A stretch of 39,613 bases of DNA, taken from IMG/VR virus record IMGVR_UViG_3300045970_000995, positions 1-39,613 of that record, one strand, 5' to 3'. The stretch is from a virus. A program made the translations under genes and the position numbers. This document shows, piece after piece, positions 7,802 through 13,924 of the stretch; position 1 is the first letter of the stretch, and the number at the start of each line of letters is the position of its first letter. Below the pieces are notes generated by a model. That model had not been told where the DNA came from, did no database searches, and saw nothing but the letters and a program-made list of their open reading frames with translations.

Positions 7802-8630
7802 TGACTATCCTCCCGCGCGACAGACCGCCACTGATGCCGCTTAACGTGATCGTCGGGTTGAATATGGACGTGTTCCCCGTATCGCCGAGGCCGAAACCCG
7901 GATTCCAGGGAATGTAGCTTTTGTCGAACGTCCAAGACGCGCCGCTCCGGGTGGCCGGGATCGTCACTACCGGATTAAAGGCGCCCGCAGAAACGGTCGG
8001 ATTAACAGAACGTGAAGAACGGCTGAATGATCCTGTAAAAACGCCGCCTGTTATGTAGGCGTTACCGGCGAGGAAGGAGATGTTTCCAGCGATGGTCCCA
8101 CCGCCGCAGATAAAGCTTTGGGTCGTGGAAATGGGGCCGTTGATCGTTCCACCAGAGATTTGAATATTTATGGCACTGATCGTGCCATTTACTGTCACGG
8201 CCGACGACAAGAGGATCGAACCGATAGTAGCTGCTCCAACAATATTGCCAAACGTCCCCCCGGAAAGCACTAAAGTCGAGTAATAGCTTTTGTCGGTTAT
8301 CGTTCCCGCCCAAATTCCGCAATCGACGTTCAAGTTTCTCGTTGGAACATAAGCCGACGTCTCAAAGTCGACATCGCCCGGCCAGGATGTCGGTACATTC
8401 GCAATGGACGAAAGCAGCAGGTATGTATTGACGGCTGCCGAAGCCCGGTATGGCCCTAAAAAGACGATTTTGTCGGTCGGCGTTGGCAGGCGCGTTGCCG
8501 GTACTCCAGGAATCGCGCCACTCTTATCCGATGCGGCGACCGCGCGTATCGAATACCAGCACGCCAGCGCAGCGAAATCGAGCGTCCCGCTGATTAGATT
8601 GACGCCATCGCCAAAGTAGAAAGTCGTCAT
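7788..8630 (-). CDS. Beta-helix-like repetitive virion protein
   Basis: The 280-aa protein has a central run of short glycine-rich strands such as LSGGTFGNIVG, ISGGTINGPIS, CGGGTIAGNIS and ITGGVFTGSFS, spaced about 18-22 residues. This suggests a single-stranded beta-helix or beta-solenoid like those in tail spikes and surface proteins. The N-terminal 90 residues are non-repetitive. There is no signal peptide. Its start overlaps the sulfotransferase stop (TGATG). It is a candidate virion surface protein and a possible sulfation substrate, but that link is inference only. Confidence 0.6.
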   Translation of the reverse strand: MTTFYFGDGVNLISGTLDFAALACWYSIRAVAASDKSGAIPGVPATRLPTPTDKIVFLGPYRASAAVNTYLLLSSIANVPTSWPGDVDFETSAYVPTRNLNVDCGIWAGTITDKSYYSTLVLSGGTFGNIVGAATIGSILLSSAVTVNGTISAINIQISGGTINGPISTTQSFICGGGTIAGNISFLAGNAYITGGVFTGSFSRSSRSVNPTVSAGAFNPVVTIPATRSGASWTFDKSYIPWNPGFGLGDTGNTSIFNPTITLSGISGGLSRGRIVNAAA

Positions 8631-9220
8631 CAGCCGCCCCGCCTGTCGATGTAGAGCGCGCCATCGACCGTGGCGGCCGCTGCATTTTCATCGAACGCGA
8701 AGGTCGACGTATTGATGTGCTGACCGACGCCGGCCATTGCCGCGGCGGGATCCGCTACCACCGCGTCGTAATTGAGGCGGAGGAAATCGGGCCTGGCGGC
8801 GACGATGGTTTCCCACTTGTAGTAGCGGTCACGGGCTCGTGTCTGCGTGTCGTCTAGCCAGCTGCCCATTGGCCGTGCCTCGGCCTCGCAGCGGACGTTG
8901 ATCTCTGCCCATGAGGCCAGCGTCGCCGCCACCGTCCTGTTGATATAGATCAGCTTGAAGTCAGGGGGAACATCCGCAAAATAGCGGGTGTGGACCAGTT
9001 TGTAGGAGTTGACGAACTCGCCGTTCAGCGTCGGCCCGTCATGCGCATAGGCACCGTGAATATTGCGGAACAGCGCATTGGCGACCTCGTTCTCAGGCTG
9101 GCGATCCACGGCCAGCCCACCCGCCTCTAGCGCCCGCATCATCATGGACGAACCGCAGCGCCCCGGTGAGCAGAGGCAGACGCGGGGAATGCCGGGTACC
9201 AAAGTGAAGACGGCGGTCAT
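8630..9220 (-). CDS. Sulfotransferase-like protein
   Basis: The 196-aa protein has the hallmarks of the P-loop sulfotransferase fold. A 5'-phosphosulfate loop CSPGRCGSSMMMRAL lies at residues 17-31, and a 3'-phosphate-binding segment LIYINRTVAATLASW lies at 90-104 with the expected Arg96 and Ser103. A late FLRLNYDAVVADP (147-158) corresponds to the usual 'v.YEDL..dP' motif. Such enzymes move sulfate from PAPS to glycans, lipids or small molecules. I chose the ATG at 9220, which overlaps the zinc-finger gene stop. It is short for the family but keeps all three core motifs. The nearby APS kinase would supply PAPS. Confidence 0.75.
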   Translation of the reverse strand: MTAVFTLVPGIPRVCLCSPGRCGSSMMMRALEAGGLAVDRQPENEVANALFRNIHGAYAHDGPTLNGEFVNSYKLVHTRYFADVPPDFKLIYINRTVAATLASWAEINVRCEAEARPMGSWLDDTQTRARDRYYKWETIVAARPDFLRLNYDAVVADPAAAMAGVGQHINTSTFAFDENAAAATVDGALYIDRRGG

Positions 9221-9456
9221 GGACGCCGGCCTCCCTGCAGACCGCGCTCCAAATCCTCTTGGCAGCTGACGCAGGTCTGTACGCCGGGCACCGCCAGGCG
9301 CCGGGCTTCGGGGATGGCATCGTCGCAGACCGCACAAAACCAGTTCGAATCGGCCAGCGTCTTGCCGGCCAGGCCGGCGCGGCGCTGCTGCTCCTGCAGG
9401 GCGTTGTCGCGCTGCGCCGCCTCGATCTCGCTGGCACGGTCGAACTGGTCGGTCAT
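9217..9456 (-). CDS. DksA/TraR-type C4 zinc finger protein
   Basis: This 79-aa protein has a helical N-terminus (ASEIEAAQRDNALQEQQRR) and a four-cysteine zinc finger, C41-x2-C44 and C62-x2-C65, the layout of the DksA/TraR family. Phage versions bind RNA polymerase in the secondary channel and shift host transcription, as F-plasmid TraR does. It is encoded in the late operon between the holin-like gene and the sulfotransferase, overlapping both, so it would act late in infection. Confidence 0.88.
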   Translation of the reverse strand: MTDQFDRASEIEAAQRDNALQEQQRRAGLAGKTLADSNWFCAVCDDAIPEARRLAVPGVQTCVSCQEDLERGLQGGRRP

Positions 9457-10001
9457 GTCGAGTTCCGAACCTGCACGCCGGCGGAAAAGGCGATGGTGTC
9501 ATCCTTGGCGCGACTACCCGCCGAGGAGCCGAAGTAATAGCTGAGCACCAGGCCCAGCGCGGTGTCCAGCACGCCTAGCGATCTCATCACCAGGTCGCGC
9601 ATCTCTGGGGCGACGATGCCGGTGAGCAGATACCACTGCACCCCGACATACCCGATGACCACCAGCCCGCCGATAATGCGTGGCGTCCAGCTGTCACCGG
9701 TCTTGATCTCACGATTGCGGGCATCGGCCCGGTCGCCGGCGGCGATCCGTGCCAGGTCGGTGGCCTCCTGGATGCCCAGGGCGCGCATGCGTTCCTTGAA
9801 GCCCTGCTCGGCCGCCTGCAGGGTGACCAGCTGCTCGGGTGTGGCGCCGATCACGGCCTTGGTGATCGATTCGGCATCGGCCTTGATCGGTACGCCGATG
9901 GCGTTGCCGATCTCGGAAGCGGCCATGCTCACCAGGAGCGGGACGTTGCCAGTCGCGGCAGCACCCAGGAAGGGAAGAATCTTTTGCAGGAAATCGTTCA
10001 T
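9453..10001 (-). CDS. Holin-like membrane protein (3TM family)
   Basis: The 182-aa protein has a hydrophobic N-terminal segment (LPFLGAAATGNVPLLVSMAASEIG), a charged middle helix region (EQGFKERMRALGIQEATDLARI) and two C-terminal membrane segments (RIIGGLVVIGYVGVQWYLL and LGVLDTALGLVLSYYFGS). This matches the 3TM phage holin superfamily that often ends '...LGLVLSYYFGSSAGSKAKDD'. It probably forms membrane pores that release the endolysin. The ATG at 10001 is preceded by AAGGAG and overlaps the stop of the 34-aa membrane peptide as ATGA. Confidence 0.82.
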   Translation of the reverse strand: MNDFLQKILPFLGAAATGNVPLLVSMAASEIGNAIGVPIKADAESITKAVIGATPEQLVTLQAAEQGFKERMRALGIQEATDLARIAAGDRADARNREIKTGDSWTPRIIGGLVVIGYVGVQWYLLTGIVAPEMRDLVMRSLGVLDTALGLVLSYYFGSSAGSRAKDDTIAFSAGVQVRNST

Positions 10002-10102
10002 CGCGAAAACTCCTTTGCCCACAAGACCGCATCGATTGCCAGCAGCACCAGGTCGGTGGCGGCCAGCACCAGGAACGGAATGATCAGATCGGCATCCTTC
10101 AT
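9998..10102 (-). CDS. 34-aa single-span membrane peptide in the lysis cassette
   Basis: A short ORF starts at the ATG at 10102 and stops at 9998. It encodes one hydrophobic helix (DLIIPFLVLAATDLVLLAID and on to AVLW) followed by KEFSR. Both ends overlap neighbours by the ATGA arrangement (endolysin stop/start, and stop/holin start), which strongly suggests it is translated. It could be a small holin, an antiholin or a lysis regulator. No family is recognised. Confidence 0.65.
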   Translation of the reverse strand: MKDADLIIPFLVLAATDLVLLAIDAVLWAKEFSR

Positions 10103-10554
10103 GTCAGGAACAGCACCTTTTCCGCGGCGCGGCGCGCCTTGAGGCCGGCCAGCACCTGGCTACCGGCCTTGACCCAGGCGGAAAACTGGCGGGCAGCGGC
10201 GATTCTGTCGCCGGCCTTGAGCAGCTTGAACAGGGTGGAACGCTCGAAGGCACCCAGGCCGACGTTGAAACAAAAGCTGGCCAGGGCGTCGAACTCGTTC
10301 TGGTTGACGTCTGGAAACACTGCCGACAGATAGATTTCGATGGGCGCAAGGTCTTTGCGCAGCAGCAGATCAGCCTGCGCTTCAGTGATCGGCGGCTTCA
10401 ACCCGTCGCACTCGCGCAGCACATGGCCATAGCCGATGGTCGGCTTGCCCGCCGGGCAGTAATACAGGTCGCCGCGAAAGGCCTCGAAAGTGCGAATCAG
10501 CGACAAGCCGCGCGGGCTGACGAACTGACGGGGAGCGGGGATCGGCGGTGTCAT
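10099..10554 (-). CDS. Endolysin, T4-type lysozyme (GH24 muramidase)
   Basis: The 151-aa protein is a glycoside hydrolase 24 endolysin that cuts the MurNAc-GlcNAc bond of peptidoglycan. The catalytic pattern E-x8-(D/C)-x5-T is present as Glu24, Cys33 and Thr39 in the stretch TFEAFRGDLYYCPAGKPTIG, followed by YGH. The conserved FDALASFCFNVG segment follows near residue 88. There is no obvious signal or SAR anchor, so release should depend on the holin. It is the first gene after Mor and the short promoter-like gap at 10555-10614. Confidence 0.95.
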   Translation of the reverse strand: MTPPIPAPRQFVSPRGLSLIRTFEAFRGDLYYCPAGKPTIGYGHVLRECDGLKPPITEAQADLLLRKDLAPIEIYLSAVFPDVNQNEFDALASFCFNVGLGAFERSTLFKLLKAGDRIAAARQFSAWVKAGSQVLAGLKARRAAEKVLFLT

Positions 10555-10592
10555 TCCCCGATCATGCGCGGGTGCGCGGGCGATCCTTAAAG

Positions 10593-10602
10593 GACGGCCG
10601 TC
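10593..10602. promoter_or_regulatory. Perfect GACGGCCGTC palindrome upstream of the lysis/late genes
   Basis: In the 60-bp gap between the Mor stop and the endolysin start there is a perfect 10-bp palindrome, GACGGCCGTC, flanked by AT-rich runs (CTTTAAGG on one side, GTTTCGTTTTTAAAG on the other). Mor binds a dyad next to a weak promoter in Mu, so this gap is a candidate Mor-activated late promoter. The link is inference from position only. Confidence 0.35.
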
Positions 10603-10614
10603 ACTGTTTCGTTT

Positions 10615-10968
10615 TTAAAGCGGCAGGTTGCCCTGGCGGCTGCGCCGATCGCGTTCGCGCATAGCCGCGACGATGCGCCCGAGATGGCGCGCCGAGATGG
10701 TGTATTCGCGACACAGCTCCGGGCCGTTGCGGCCGTTCCAGCGGGCGTAGATGCTCTTGTCGCGATCGGACAAGGCAAACTCCACGCCGATCGGGATATA
10801 GGGCTGCTGGCCGCCGAATTCACGGCGTACGCCCTCCGCCGTGGCGAAGGCCGCTTGTTGCGCCAGATCGGCACCGATGCCGACCTCGCGCAGGTTTTGC
10901 CACACCACCTGGGCGATCTCGCCAAGCAGGTCCGGATAGCCTTCCGGCAGGGTCAGCGTTTCAGCCAT
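10615..10968 (-). CDS. mor: Mor-type middle/late transcription activator
   Basis: The 117-aa protein belongs to the Mor/C family of activators. The N-terminus YPDLLGEIAQVVWQNLREVG and the central GGQQPYIPIGVEFALSDRDKSIYARWNG are characteristic of the dimerisation region. The C-terminal helix-turn-helix CREYTISARHLGRIVAAMRER binds promoter dyads and recruits RNA polymerase. Only one Mor/C protein is seen, so, as in several Mu-like phages without a separate C, it may switch on the late genes directly. It overlaps the GemA gene by 16 bp. Confidence 0.92.
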   Translation of the reverse strand: MAETLTLPEGYPDLLGEIAQVVWQNLREVGIGADLAQQAAFATAEGVRREFGGQQPYIPIGVEFALSDRDKSIYARWNGRNGPELCREYTISARHLGRIVAAMRERDRRSRQGNLPL

Positions 10969-11372
10969 TGCTTGAGCGCCTCAATCAACCGCGCCAGCTG
11001 CGCGCCGCTGCAGAACTGCAAGGCATCGACGCCGATCTGCCGTTTGACGAAGCTGGCCAGCGCCGCCTCCGATGGATCGCGCACCAGGCCAGCGCCGTGC
11101 AGCTCCAGCCACAGGCCGCGAATCATCTTCGCCTGCGGCGCATCGTCCAGCTTCCGCCCGCCGGCCTTGGTCGGCGGCTTCTTCTTCCAGCCACAGGCTT
11201 TGAGGTGGTCAAGCACCTTCTTCCGCCCCGCCCAGTCCAGATCCTTCGCCGAACGCACCCGGCCGAGCGTAAACAGCATGGCGCGATAAGTGTCGTCGTC
11301 AAGACCCAGATCCTTCTTGGCGATGTGGATCTGGGCGAGTTCGGAGGAGCGGACGGCCTGGGCGGTGGACAT
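10953..11372 (-). CDS. gemA: GemA/gp16-family regulatory protein (DUF1018)
   Basis: This 139-aa protein matches the GemA/gp16 family: ELAQIHIAKKDLGLDDDTYR (the family signature KKxLGLDdxtYR), a long linker with CGWKKKPP, and the C-terminal LIEALKQWLKR. In Mu, GemA affects host gene expression and DNA gyrase. The start chosen is the ATG at 11372. A longer in-frame extension runs through the KilA-N gene in another frame and is not believable. It lies between the antirepressor and Mor, the usual place in Mu-like genomes. Confidence 0.9.
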   Translation of the reverse strand: MSTAQAVRSSELAQIHIAKKDLGLDDDTYRAMLFTLGRVRSAKDLDWAGRKKVLDHLKACGWKKKPPTKAGGRKLDDAPQAKMIRGLWLELHGAGLVRDPSEAALASFVKRQIGVDALQFCSGAQLARLIEALKQWLKR

Positions 11373-11374
11373 GG

Positions 11375-12055
11375 TCAGAAGCCGGCGAAGGCCAGTTGCT
11401 GGGCGTACTTGCGGCGGTGCGCCCACAGAATGCCCATGCCGATGCGGGCGATGCGCAGTGCGTTGGCGTCGATCATGGCCCGCTCGACCATGTCGCGGAT
11501 CGCCTTGCCGACCGTGCCGGACGTCCGCCGCACCATGCGCCCGATGTACCAGTAGGGTTCGCCCTTGAGCGCCATCTCGCGGATGGTCCGTCGCTCCGGG
11601 TAACGGCGGAAGTAGATCCGCTCGGCGGCGTTGACCTTGTGCCGGTAGGAGCGAATCTCGCCGCTGACCAGGGCATCGTAGGCGCGGATCACCTTGAGCG
11701 TGAAAGCCGGGCTGATCCACATCGCGTAGGCGTAGACCAGTTCCTTGACGACGAAAGTGCCGAGTTTCTGGGTCATGGAAACAGGCGGAATTCCGCCTAT
11801 TGCAGCGGCTGAAATAGCCGGAATTCCGGCTATTCCCAGGGGCGGAATTCCGCCCCTGAAAGTAATCGGAGTTCCGTCCACTTTGGAGTGCTCCATAGGA
11901 AGTTCGGCGATCAACGCCTTTGTTTGCTTGTTTCCGATGAAGTACTTCGGCCGATGACGCTGTTCGCCGCCGGAAGCCTTGTGCAGATCGTTGAGACAAT
12001 ACCGCCCGGCGTCGTCCTGGCGGATCGGGGTGTCGATGATGGTCAGCGCGGGCAT
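11375..12055 (-). CDS. KilA-N domain antirepressor-like protein with palindromic insertion
   Basis: The 226-aa protein begins with a KilA-N-type region (DDAGRYCLNDLHKASGGEQ, RPKYFIGNKQTKALI) and resumes it at LGTFVVKELVYAYAMWISPAF. The C-terminal part is helical and basic (IREMALKGEPYWYIGRMVRR). KilA-N proteins bind DNA and serve as phage antirepressors. Between the two halves of the domain (about residues 66-92) is an odd proline/glycine/isoleucine insert with GGIPPLG, AGIPAIS and GGIPPVS, encoded by a run of palindromes (separate entry). The start overlaps the icd-like gene by 13 bp. The upstream antisense-RNA locus mirrors the P1 c4-icd-ant arrangement. Confidence 0.82.
   Translation of the reverse strand: MPALTIIDTPIRQDDAGRYCLNDLHKASGGEQRHRPKYFIGNKQTKALIAELPMEHSKVDGTPITFRGGIPPLGIAGIPAISAAAIGGIPPVSMTQKLGTFVVKELVYAYAMWISPAFTLKVIRAYDALVSGEIRSYRHKVNAAERIYFRRYPERRTIREMALKGEPYWYIGRMVRRTSGTVGKAIRDMVERAMIDANALRIARIGMGILWAHRRKYAQQLAFAGF
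11782..11857. repeat. Three perfect GGAATTCC-centred palindromes inside the KilA-N gene
   Basis: Three perfect palindromes sit in tandem: 16 bp at 11782-11797, 22 bp at 11812-11833 and 22 bp at 11836-11857. All share the core GGAATTCC but have different flanks (AGGCGGAATTCCGCCT, AATAGCCGG core flank, CAGGGGCGG core flank). Their centres are 33 and 24 bp apart, so the reading frame is kept. A degenerate fourth (CGGAGTTCCG) follows near 11869. Such DNA could form cruciforms, or hairpins in the mRNA. Confidence 0.95.
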
Positions 12056-12300
12056 GACGGTCTCCAGACGAGGTCAGGTTGGGCGGTGTCGAGCAGGTCG
12101 GCGATCAGGCCGAAGGTCACGGCGATCGATTCCATCCGTGCTTCGCAGAACTCCTCGCGGTTACAGGCGAACACGGACAGGAGGCTGCTCAGATGCCGCG
12201 CCTGGTACAACGCGGTATGCTGGTCTTCGTTGATGCGGTAGGGGTTGCGGGGGTCGAACGCGGCAACGTCCGGGGCGGACGGGGTTTGTTTCTTTGGCAT
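12043..12300 (-). CDS. icd-like small protein between antisense RNA and antirepressor
   Basis: An 85-aa protein starts at the ATG at 12300, seven bases after GGAG. It reads VAAFDPRNPYRINEDQHTALYQARHLSSLLSVF and is predicted to be mostly helical. I recall relatives of the '(F/L)DPRxPYRI...ALYQA' type from phage and island loci in Pseudomonas and other proteobacteria, function unknown. By position it corresponds to icd of P1, the gene whose translation is blocked by C4 antisense RNA and through which the downstream antirepressor is controlled. An in-frame extension up to 12567 exists but overlaps the RNA locus and is considered doubtful. Confidence 0.7.
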   Translation of the reverse strand: MPKKQTPSAPDVAAFDPRNPYRINEDQHTALYQARHLSSLLSVFACNREEFCEARMESIAVTFGLIADLLDTAQPDLVWRPSCPR

Positions 12301-12478
12301 GGCATGGCTCCAAGTAGGCGCTTCATTCGCCCGCCGCCCCGCTGTCAAACGGGAGGGCGGACACGTGCGGGTTGACAGACCGGACTTGGACCGGCGAGCC
12401 CGAAGGCTCCCCACACGCGCCGCCCAAAACCTGGGCTCGCCATGCAACGGACGTAAAAAAACCGCTTGAGGCGGCCGT
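12301..12478 (-). promoter_or_regulatory. Structured leader with candidate C4 target sites
   Basis: This 178-base gene-free leader lies between the C4-like RNA and the icd-like gene. It contains sequences able to pair with loops of that RNA. On the minus strand, CTGTCAACCC (12369-12378) is complementary, with one bulge, to the C4 loop GGGTTTGACAG. GCGGCGGGCGAATG (near 12324-12337) partly complements the C4 loop CGTTCGCCGC and lies just upstream of the ribosome binding site. A TTCG-capped GAGCC/GGCTC hairpin and a second CGTTTGACAGCG segment add competing structures. Confidence 0.6.
12455..12474 (-). terminator. Hairpin plus T7 run after the C4-like RNA
   Basis: On the minus strand CCGC-CTCAA-GCGG is followed directly by seven T residues. 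It lies 5 bases beyond the outer stem of the C4-like RNA, so it could define its 3' end or attenuate transcription into the icd-like and antirepressor genes. The stem is only 4 bp, so it is probably weak and conditional. Confidence 0.5.
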
Positions 12479-12554
12479 CCGCCAAGTACCGGGCTGTCAA
12501 ACCCGACCGCTGGAACCCCAGCGGCGAACGGATTCTGCGCCCGGTAAATGGCGG
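12479..12554 (-). ncRNA. c4-like: C4-type antisense RNA (P1/P4 immunity RNA family)
   Basis: A 76-nt segment folds on the minus strand into a long outer stem: arms 12540-12554 and 12479-12493 pair at 13 of 15 positions. An inner perfect 7-bp hairpin (12507-12513 with 12518-12524, CCGCTGG/CCAGCGG) and a loop segment GGGTTTGACAGCCC lie within it. The motifs CCGCCATTTACCGGG, CGCTGGGGTTCCAGCG and GGTTTGACAGCCCGG match my memory of the C4 antisense RNA family, which is about 77 nt in phage P1. C4 is processed from the operon transcript, pairs with a downstream leader and stops expression of icd and the antirepressor. Here the same order is seen. Its location inside an early operon of a Mu-like phage is unusual. 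Confidence 0.8.
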
Positions 12555-12563
12555 CTGTCAAGC

Positions 12564-12812
12564 TCATAGCACCGGCCCCTCCGGAAACTCCGCCCAGTGC
12601 GTCGGTGCGAGGATGGGCATGGCATCAGCGCAGTACCAGACGACGCGGTCGCGTTCGTCCACGTCGTACCAGCACGGCCACACCGGATCCGACCAGAGCG
12701 GATTGAAGCCCAGCACCGATATGGTGGCGTCTGGGTATTCCATATCCGTGGGAATCCAGACAAGCTGTTCCATATGCAATGGGCTGCTGCGGGGAACGGC
12801 AGCGCTCAGCAT
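12564..12812 (-). CDS. DUF551-like small protein (divergent copy)
   Basis: The 82-aa protein reads EQLVWIPTDMEYPDATISVL, then WYCADAMPILAPTHWAEFPEG. The WIP start and the terminal THWAEFPEGP correspond to the DUF551 pattern (WIxxxxxxP ... VTHWMPLPxPP) of small phage proteins. Function is unknown. It is adjacent to another DUF551-like gene and is probably a diverged duplicate. The ATG at 12812 overlaps the upstream stop region. The internal ATG at 12773, just before EQLVWIP, is an equally good start. Confidence 0.7.
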   Translation of the reverse strand: MLSAAVPRSSPLHMEQLVWIPTDMEYPDATISVLGFNPLWSDPVWPCWYDVDERDRVVWYCADAMPILAPTHWAEFPEGPVL

Positions 12813-13066
12813 TTAGGCGGCTCCGGCAGCGGCATCCAGTGGGAGACAACGGCTTCCTCGTTCTCGAATCCGGTGGCGTGCCAGGTCTTGCCATCCCAAT
12901 AGCCGAGGAAGACGATCCGCTCATCGGCGAAAGGCAGGGTTTCTGCCGTCAGCACATCCTCGAAGGGCTCCGGCAGGAATTCTTCGGCCGGGATCCAGAC
13001 CGGCGGCGGGCACTTCGCGTTGTGATCGCCGCCGAGTCCGTAGGGGCAATGGCAGTGATTACTCAT
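12806..13066 (-). CDS. DUF551 small protein with Cys/His-rich N-terminus
   Basis: The 86-aa protein begins MSNHCHCPYGLGGDHNAKCP, a short cysteine/histidine cluster that might bind metal. It continues as a DUF551 domain: VWIPAEEFLPEPFEDVL, then IVFLGYWDGKTWHATGFE and the hallmark VVSHWMPLPEPP. DUF551 proteins are common in early regions of temperate phages and have no known function. It overlaps the Gam stop by 4 bp. Confidence 0.8.
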   Translation of the reverse strand: MSNHCHCPYGLGGDHNAKCPPPVWIPAEEFLPEPFEDVLTAETLPFADERIVFLGYWDGKTWHATGFENEEAVVSHWMPLPEPPKC

Positions 13067-13584
13067 GCCGTCGTCTCCTCGGTAGCCGCCTTGAGCAGTG
13101 CGTCGACCATCTTGTCCACGGCGCTGTCGACCGGCTTGATGAACACGGCTTCGCCACCGTCTTCGATGCTGATGCCGAGCTTTTTCAGCTCCGCCGCGGT
13201 GAGGTTGTTGAGCGCATCCTTGGCCGGCTTCTTGGTGGTGGTGATGAGCACGTCGGCCTGCAGCGGGTAGTGCTTTTCGATGAGGCGCACCACCTGGTCG
13301 GCATCATCCCACTCGATCTTGCCCTTGCCTTTCATGTAACCGAGGCGAATACCGTGGAAGGTGGCGGTCTTGGGTTTCTCGAACAGTTCCGGCGCCGCCT
13401 CGACCAGCGCCTTGAGGGCGTCGTGATGCTCGGCAGCCGCCGCCACGGCGCGGCGCAGCTTGGGCAGGGCAGCCTTCTTGATGACGTCCATGTCGGTTTC
13501 GAGTTCGGCGACGATGCAGGTCATGCGGGCGCGAGCGTCGGCATACTTTTTTGCCGCCAGCTCGATTTGGTTCATGTGGGTCAT
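13063..13584 (-). CDS. gam: Gam-type host-nuclease inhibitor
   Basis: The 173-aa protein fits the Mu Gam family, Ku-like proteins that coat double-stranded DNA ends and block exonucleases. It shows a long N-terminal helix (NQIELAAKKYADARARMTCI), an EHHDALKALVEAAPELFEKP stretch, the beta-hairpin ATFHGIRLGYMKGKGKIEWDD typical of the family, then IEKHYPLQADVLITTTKKP. Its place between B and the antirepressor region fits the Mu order. A second ATG (13575) is nine bases downstream. Confidence 0.85.
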   Translation of the reverse strand: MTHMNQIELAAKKYADARARMTCIVAELETDMDVIKKAALPKLRRAVAAAAEHHDALKALVEAAPELFEKPKTATFHGIRLGYMKGKGKIEWDDADQVVRLIEKHYPLQADVLITTTKKPAKDALNNLTAAELKKLGISIEDGGEAVFIKPVDSAVDKMVDALLKAATEETTA

Positions 13585-13597
13585 TGCGTCCCTTTCT

Positions 13598-13915
13598 TCA
13601 AGTGGGTAAATGGAGCTGGCCGAACAGATCGGCCAAGGGGATTTTCGACAGGCGCGAGGCCAGCGTCAGCGAGCACAGGGCACGCTGTTTGAGGAACTCG
13701 ACAGTTTCGAGCAACTCCTCGGGAGTGGCGGCGATGTAGTAGCCATCGCGCGGATGGCCGCAGACCGCGCAGCCCTCCTCGCGTGCGGCAGTAATCAGCT
13801 TGCGCACGTCGCGTTCGGGAACGTCCAGGCGCCCGGCCAGGTGGCGGGCGGTGATGCCGCGGTCCCGGCCGATGTGGCCGGCCAGCACGCCGATCAATTG
13901 CGTCACGTTACTCAT
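13598..13915 (-). CDS. Small helix-turn-helix early protein
   Basis: This 105-aa protein has a winged-helix-like N-terminal half: QLIGVLAGHIGRDRGITARH, then LAGRLDVPERDVRKLITAAREEG with a wing CAVCGHPRDGYYIAAT. The C-terminal helices (EELLETVEFLKQRALCSLTL) may mediate dimerisation. Proteins of this pattern occur between B and gam in Mu-like phages; the exact role is unknown. Confidence 0.7.
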   Translation of the reverse strand: MSNVTQLIGVLAGHIGRDRGITARHLAGRLDVPERDVRKLITAAREEGCAVCGHPRDGYYIAATPEELLETVEFLKQRALCSLTLASRLSKIPLADLFGQLHLPT

Positions 13916-13924
13916 GGCGATCTC

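Noticed and set aside
12301-12567. N-terminal extension of the icd-like protein (ATG at 12567)
   Set aside because: The frame is open and coupled to the upstream stop, but it runs through the paired stems of the C4-like RNA and its targets. Its apparent conservation is better explained by RNA structure. It is not fully excluded.
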